Of a DNA stretch of 34,544 nucleotides, positions 29,311 through 34,544 are shown piece after piece. The stretch is from NCBI GenBank assembly GCA_018398765.1, contig JAHBMJ010001157.1:1-34544 (forward strand). Direction: 5' to 3'. The notes beneath the pieces were generated by a model. That model did no database searches, was not told where the DNA came from, and saw only the letters and a program-made list of their open reading frames with translations. The position numbers and the translations under genes were made by a program. Within the stretch, counting starts at the first letter, position 1, and every line of letters begins with the position of its first letter. This stretch comes from Chromera velia. Lineage: Eukaryota; Sar; Chromeraceae.

Positions 29311-30590
29311 GACTGGACATCAGCTGCGAAGACACAAAAATCAATTGTACAGCGTCCCCGAATGCTCTCATAAACGCGTTCAAGACCTCTGTCGCTTCTT
29401 TTTTCCATGTTGATCGATGGGGTTTTGCTACCGTCAGCTGAAAAAGGAAAATCCTCTCCCCTGTGACGCACACCGAATCGATTACAGGGAATCAAGGATG
29501 AACCGGCCGCAAATACGCTGACTGATTCTTTTTCCTAAGTTCCTCTACCCTCTCTATAAACACTGAAGCATCGTGACCCTCCATAAACTCAAAGTCCTGC
29601 ACCTCTGGGAGCTCGAGCTCTTTTTGCATGCTAGACAAGCTCTTCTTTTTGCCTTTAATAAGCTCCGTCAGCTTCGCTTTCTCACTTCGCGCGAGAAGAT
29701 GGTGGCAGACGCTCTCATAAAAGTCGCCACGCATGCCGGGGGTCCCCGGCCAGCAGTGGCTTGACACAAAATCCTGCTGCTGGCGGAGTAGCAAGATGCA
29801 CCGCTATGCTGCAAGGTCAAGAAGGTATGGCGTACCAAACTGAAGCTCGAACGACTTCCGTTTAAAGGCGCTGGCGGCGTTGCTCCCCAAAGATAAGGAA
29901 CTCTGCTATAAAGACAAGGATGAGGAACTCTGCTCCAAAGACGAGGAACTCGCCGGCTCCTTTCGCACGAAATACATAAGTGCGTGTCAGACTGTTTTGC
30001 TAGTCGCCGTCGTTCCAATGGGATTGGCTGTCTCCTTAAGTTGGAGCTTGTCCAACGCCGTTTTAACATAATCTTCTACTTCCTCCACGTCGGTGAAGGC
30101 CCAAGACACCCTCCCGTACTTTTTGAAGACCTCTTCAAAGTCTGATCTCTGAAAGAACGTCTTCACTTCCGCTTTCTCCCACAGTGGAAATACTAGGATC
30201 CGGTATTTCTCCTTTGCGAGCTCTTTCCACGCCTCCTCGCTTGGAAATGTCGTCATGACAGTGCACCCGGCTACCAGCCCATGAACAGCAGAGTTCGGGT
30301 CGCCCTTAGCGACGTCCACAAGGTAAAAGACGTTAGGGTCGTTGCCGTAATGCTTCTTGAAGGAGCTCTTCGACAACTCACGGACTCTTTGATGATGGAG
30401 GTCAAAGACTATCACTGGAGGAGCAAGGTTTTCTGGTGAGTGGTGCAGCACAACCACAGAAACTTTTTTCTGCCGCATCTTTTCAAGTGCCTGCCAGACG
30501 AAAAAGTTCCTGAAGGCCGTCTTTCCTACTCTAGGAGTCCCCGTTATAACCGTTTTTTTCCCGCAACACCAGTTTTCTCAGACGGCTTCA
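29310..30590 (-). pseudogene. RHS/Crinkler-like P-loop NTPase, broken copy 1
   Basis: The minus strand encodes a P-loop NTPase of the type found in trypanosome RHS (retrotransposon hot spot) proteins and Crinkler-type proteins. The Walker A motif GTPRVGKT lies near 30530, and further parts in order are a hydrophobic VVVLHH strand, a VFYLVD strand in the Walker B position, the KKYGRVSWAFTD segment, a FYESVCHHLLAR segment, and a C-terminal FPVIDS plus LFQLTV pair typical of the family. The 5' end is missing or lies in an unseen exon. The copy is broken, with about four breaks, so I treat it as a fossil. RHS and Crinkler-like genes are usually multicopy and near retroelements, which fits this window. 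Confidence 0.7.
29665..30265 (-). repeat. Recent segmental duplication, copy 1
   Basis: Matches 33944-34544 over 601 bp with no gap and about seven differences, all transitions (about 98.8% identity). The left edge is sharp at CCGTCAGCTTCGC. The right edge is unknown because the partner runs off the window. Confidence 0.9.
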
Positions 30591-31189
30591 AACAGCAGAT
30601 CGAAACACTGCCGTACATACAGTTTTTTCCCACCGTCAACAGTGTCAAAACGACCAATCAGAGCAGAACCCGTGACTTGGAGGACCTTCTTCTCCACTTT
30701 GGCTTCCTGAATCGACTTTCAATAGATACTGTACTCGTGGTTGTCTGGAAGTACGCCTTGAGTCTCTGTATTCAAACATAGGAACGACGCCAATCTAAAA
30801 AACATGGGAACACCAAATGTACTATGCTGGAAGAAGTGCCAGCTTCCACATACCCTTAGAAGACATGCATCAGATACATACACAGCGCGCGCACTTCAAT
30901 CTGGAGGTGTCGACTTTATGATGGAGAATGGTTCGCTTGCAGTGCCACGACAAAAAAGAAGCACGGGTAGGCATGTCGACGCTAGACAGACCACACAAAC
31001 TCGAGACCAAACTTTTGACACAAGCATATATGCAGTCCTCTCACGGTACGCATGCACGGTGCCTGAAGGTGCCATTCCCGACGTGCCAGACTGTCGGGGA
31101 AGCCAGGTCGAGCCAGACGAGTCACAGCCGACTCAGGAAAAAACCAGAGAACCGAAGTCCCTTACTTGGAGGGGGGGCAAACCATGGGG
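30591..31189. other. Stretch without a supported gene
   Basis: Open frames at 30804-31199 and from 30928 are present, but only the part after about 31190 shows a known signature. The rest may be worn upstream LINE sequence. Confidence 0.3.
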
Positions 31190-31680
31190 GGAAGGTTGAA
31201 TCAATTTGCAAAGCTTGTGAAGAAAAAACTTGTGAGAAACTGATTGACGACCCGATTCACCGCCTGACAATTTGTGTTCGAATGGAAGTGCCGCGGGGGA
31301 GACTAAGCGATCTTTAGTATAGACGACTGGAGCGTATGTCGATAGAAGAAGTGTGTGAACATAGAGAGAAACAGGAGGCCCGAGGGGGTAGAGGGTTGGG
31401 GCAGGCCGAGGAGCGTGTAAGGCGGTACTTCTTGCTTCTTCTTCAGAGGGATACCAGAAAGGCCAGTGCCCTCATTGCTGCATGCCTAGGACCAGACTGA
31501 TCGATCCTGGGGAGCAGCGCTTTGCTAGCTAGTAATCCTAAGGTTCGGCCACTTTAGGCGAGCATTCGCTAGTGTGCTCCTAGGTTGCAAAATGACATGA
31601 ATGCTCACAGACTGCCCTTTATCATTGGGATACGATGGCTGGTGGGTTTAGTCACATCATCATCATCATCATCATCACTT
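31190..31680 (+). mobile_element. Second LINE, 3'-end fragment
   Basis: A coding stretch holds the Cys/His finger typical of LINE C-termini (CKAC, then HRLTIC, about 31211-31274), continues past one in-frame TAG (31315-31317) with MSIEEVCEHREKQEAR and a leucine-rich tail (RRYFLLLLQRDTRKAS), and ends in TGA at about 31498. A short 3' untranslated region follows and closes with CAT triplets at 31654-31677. The layout matches the LINE at the window start, but sequence identity is low, so it is a different family. The fragment is 5'-truncated, as most LINE copies are. Confidence 0.65.
31654..31677. repeat. CAT trinucleotide run at LINE 3' end
   Basis: Eight CAT triplets, taken as the LINE 3' terminal simple repeat. 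Confidence 0.8.
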
Positions 31681-31864
31681 TAATCTAGCAAAGCTAGACA
31701 CGTCGAATCGACCAGGCACATGCACACACGCACGCATGCATACGGGAAGCGCAGCCATAGAGGTAGCTGATGGTCACGGAAAACATCTCACTGTATGAAT
31801 CGAAAGAAATAGAGAAGGCCCGCACCTATAGCTACGCACTCGATCAGACACCCGTTCCTCATAG

Positions 31865-32234
31865 CCAGGTATCGGAAGAGAGAAACCACGAACGCAATCA
31901 ACCTTCGCCACCCAGACACACACGAAGATCCAGTCCTCCAGTCCGACAAGCCAGGTGCCGGAAGAGAGAATCCATAGACAAAATCGACCTTAAGCCATGA
32001 ACGCACGTGAATGAGCACCACACACACACGAAGATCCAGTCTGACTAGCCAAGCGGATCGAATGTTGGAAGAGAGAAACCATGGATGCAATTGACCTTCA
32101 GCCATGCACGCAGATGAACGAGCACTAGACACACGCGAACTTCAAGATCCAATCCGGCCAGCCAAACGGATCGAATATCGGAACGACACGATCAACCTTC
32201 AACCACACATGTCAACAAACACCAGACATACACG
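31865..32234. repeat. Degenerate tandem array, about four units
   Basis: Units start near 31865, 31951, 32049 and 32162 (86, 98, 113 and about 73 bp). Each begins CCAGG or CCAAG/CCAAA, contains GGAAGAGAGAAACCA or a variant, then CAATCAACCTTC or a variant, CCACGCA-like text and CACACACGAAGATCCAGTC. The unit grows by short additions in the middle. Confidence 0.7.
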
Positions 32235-32768
32235 CTTTTGCACCAAACACCCAGAGGTTTTGGACTAACAGCCATTCGATCACACACCATAGTTGCCGAA
32301 AGGATAGTACACAACCTGGCATTTTACTAGGAAATATCAGATAAACCGATCATTCAATGAATGTAGGATAAAATCAAAAACACAAAAGCTGCCTTCATTC
32401 TTTCACACTTCAACAGACTTATCCAGAGGTGCAATTTCCTTTTTAAACGCTTGGTCAACCTACTCAAATTCTCTATCTTCAATTCATAAGCTGCCATCAA
32501 TATTTAGTGCAGTAGGTTTCCAAATTCCTCAATAATGTGTGTGGTTTCCATAGAGAAGCAATCAAGCAAACAAAGATCATGCTGGGAAAAAAGAGAGGGG
32601 AAAAGGGGGGGGGGCAGGATAAGGAGAATATAGCGGCTGCTATGAATGTTGATGCAAGCGAGACTGTATCCCCTTCCTGAAACGCTCATGCACAGAGTGT
32701 GACAGACGTGGTCCTACCAGCAAAAATGTACAAAATGTGCTTTTAACAGATCATTTACATATAGATTT

Positions 32769-33030
32769 CAGAAGTTTGACCAGGTTTGGACGGGTTTGAA
32801 GAGGTTTGGAAGGTTTGAGTCTGGTGCGACGATGGTTTCTAAACCAATTCTAAACCTGACATAGCAAATGGGTTTTAAACTTATCTAAACCTACCCTAAC
32901 TTACCCTAACCTTAGCGACTCGACCCTATTTTAGCGTTTTTTAAGCTTTTCTAGCAAATTGAGCTCCAAAAATCTCTTTTAAAACATCAAAAATTTAAGT
33001 TTTTATTGAAAAACCTAACTCCAAACCTAG
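32769..33030. repeat. Cluster of GGTTTGG and CTAAACC motifs in opposed orientation
   Basis: Left half (32769-32818) has five GGTTTGA/GGTTTGG words; right half (32841-33030) has CTAAACC, TCTAAACC, ACCCTAAC and CCAAACC words. They would pair as an imperfect inverted repeat. The ACCCTAAC words resemble degenerate telomere-like sequence. Confidence 0.5.
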
Positions 33031-33254
33031 GGTACCCTCACAAAGTGTCAGACCCTAGCACCTTTCATGAATTCATACATTCACATCACATTCACACACG
33101 AAAAAAGTGTACCTGGGCTCCCCCCAGCAGACCCAGTCCCTTCATGAAATGCAGTCTGCAGGTGCACACAGACAGAAAGACAGAAAGAGAGATAACAAGA
33201 GAGGGAAGAGGGTGTGAGAGAAGGAGATAAAGAACACTGACTTACACTCACGCT

Positions 33255-33288
33255 TACACACACACACACACATACACACACACACACA

Positions 33289-33328
<40 letters not shown>
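33255..33328. repeat. CA dinucleotide microsatellite
   Basis: About 74 bp of CA repeats with two TACA interruptions. Confidence 0.97.
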
Positions 33329-33331
<3 letters not shown>

Positions 33332-33943
33332 ATGCTTCTGCCCTATCGCAACTACTCATTCGAGGACATCCGTGCACCCATACGGCCCACACAGAGGGAT
33401 GGAGGGAAAACTGAGGCCAAAAATGGACCTGAAATTCAAAAGAACTGACTTTTGGAGTCACTCCCGGCACAGCCGCGGGCAAAGGTCCTCTGCCCACTGG
33501 AGGTCTCCAATTGGCGTAAAACACCTGCATTCAAGAAAAAAACAGGGATGAAGATGCAAAGGTGCCCATCCCCTGGGCATTGATTTGTACCGACTTTTTA
33601 TTTACTGGTGCCTACAGCAATGAATATATCTGTCTGAATTCCTAGAATTGCTAGCAACGTCAACCTACCTATGCCTTTCCTTTTTGCACTTCTGACGGGA
33701 GTCTCTACTTCCCACGCGCACTCCGAAAGGCCTCTTCCTTATAGAGAAAAAGACCAAACAAAGGGCCAAAAGCAAACCGTTGTTCTGTTCCCCCCTGCTC
33801 CCAGATAAAGCAACACATGAAAGAAAATGCCTGAAAAGGCCGCGTTTCTCTGATCTAACCGTCGGGATTCGTTCAGAAAAATATGGAAACTATAGAACAA
33901 CACAGCTTTCATTGAGTGATTCGCTCAAAATCTTCTCTCTGTG

Positions 33944-34544
33944 CCGTCAGCTTCGCTTTCTCACTTCGCGCGAGAAGATGGTGGCAGACGCTCTCATAAA
34001 AGTCGCCACGCATGCCGGGGGTCCCCGGCCAGCAGTGGCTTGACACAAAATCCTGCTGCTGGCGGAGTAGCAAGATGCACCGCTATGCTGCAAGGTCAAG
34101 AAGGTATGGCGTACCAAACTGAAGCTCGAACGACTTCCGTTTAAAGGCGCTGGCGGCGTTGCTCCCCAAAGATAAGGAACTCTGCTATAAAGACAAGGAT
34201 GAGGAACTCTGCTCCAAAGACGAGGAACTCGCCGGCTCCTTTCGCATGAAATACATAAGTACGTGTCGGACTGTTTTGCTAGTCGCCGTCGTTCCAATGG
34301 GATTGGCTGTCTCCTTAAGTTGGAGCTTGTCCAACGCCGTTTTAACATGATCTTCTACTTCCTCCACGTCGGTGAAGGCCCAAGACACCCTCCCATACTT
34401 TTTGAAGACCTCTTCAAAGTCTGATCTCTGAAAGAACGTCTTCACTTCCGCTTTCTCCCACAGTGGAAACACTAGGATCCGGTATTTCTCCTTTGCGAGC
34501 TCTTTCCACGCCTCCTCGCTTGGAAACGTCGTCATGACAGTGCA
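33944..34544 (-). pseudogene. RHS/Crinkler-like P-loop NTPase fragment, copy 2 (window edge)
   Basis: Near-identical duplicate of 29665-30265, covering the middle of the NTPase-like gene (KKYGRVSWAFTD segment to the start of the FYESV segment). It is cut on the left at a sharp junction and on the right by the window end. Also treated as a fossil: it looks broken, with about one break fewer than copy 1. Confidence 0.75.

Larger units (their letters stand above)
32235..33943. other. Non-coding stretch with simple repeats
   Basis: No convincing gene. It holds a G run at 32606-32614, the opposed GGTTTGG/CTAAACC cluster (32769-33030), a CA microsatellite (33255-33328) and unique sequence up to the breakpoint of the duplicated NTPase fragment at 33944. 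Confidence 0.5.

Noticed and set aside
29668-30069. Alternative minus-strand frame of 133 codons, repeated at 33947-34348
   Set aside because: Its conservation is explained by the recent duplication; a different frame carries the RHS/Crinkler-like motifs.
33142-33530. Minus-strand Cys/Val-rich frame of 149 codons
   Set aside because: It is created by the CA microsatellite; the repetitive VCVCVC pattern is not a protein signal.
1-34544. tRNA or rRNA genes
   Set aside because: No T-loop consensus in a cloverleaf context and no rRNA core motifs were seen on either strand; a dedicated scan was not possible.

Overview
The window looks like nuclear DNA of a repeat-rich eukaryotic alga with a complex (secondary, red-type) plastid. 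A chromerid such as Chromera is my best guess, but this is not proven. The main support is the protein at 3539-5275, which begins with a signal peptide, a Phe just after the predicted cleavage point, and a basic Ser/Thr/Arg-rich stretch, the usual layout of a bipartite plastid leader. Spliced genes with introns of about 50-210 bp, non-LTR (LINE) and DIRS-type retroelements and RHS/Crinkler-like NTPase sequences agree with a protist alga. I found no rRNA, tRNA or CRISPR array.

Layout: 1-3030 is the 3' part of a decayed LINE. 3539-5275 (minus) is an intact intronless host gene joining a MDP-1 type phosphatase, a cold-shock domain and an ASCH domain. 5607-6005 is a 399-bp dispersed repeat. 6156-8754 is a DNA transposon with 24-bp terminal inverted repeats, a probable 8-bp target duplication, a spliced gene of unknown family and a 33-bp minisatellite. 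8799-12252 is a pair of about 580-bp inverted arms around another unrecognised spliced gene. About 12253-17460 is an old, broken DIRS-type element (reverse transcriptase, RNase H, tyrosine recombinase), split by a 1372-bp DNA transposon (14392-15763) with 14-bp inverted ends and an exact 8-bp target duplication. 17591-18438 holds direct repeats around a second copy of the 399-bp repeat.

18371-20452 is the second host gene that looks whole: a four-exon 2-oxoglutarate/Fe(II) dioxygenase-like protein with an N-terminal hydrophobic signal. From 20453 to about 25690 I see only unique non-coding DNA and microsatellites. 25696-29310 contains three members of a small repeat family, a long decayed reading frame (26161-28116) and a tandem duplication. 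29310-30590 (minus) is a broken RHS/Crinkler-like P-loop NTPase gene, and part of it is duplicated almost identically at 33944-34544, running off the window. Between them lie a second LINE 3' end (about 31190-31680), a degenerate tandem array and simple repeats.

Only the two host genes look like working cellular genes, and nothing suggests that they act together. The most notable themes are the unusual three-domain host protein, two DNA elements carrying spliced genes of no recognised family, clear nesting of one element in another, and a very strong excess of transitions between repeat copies. All counts and alignments were done by eye.
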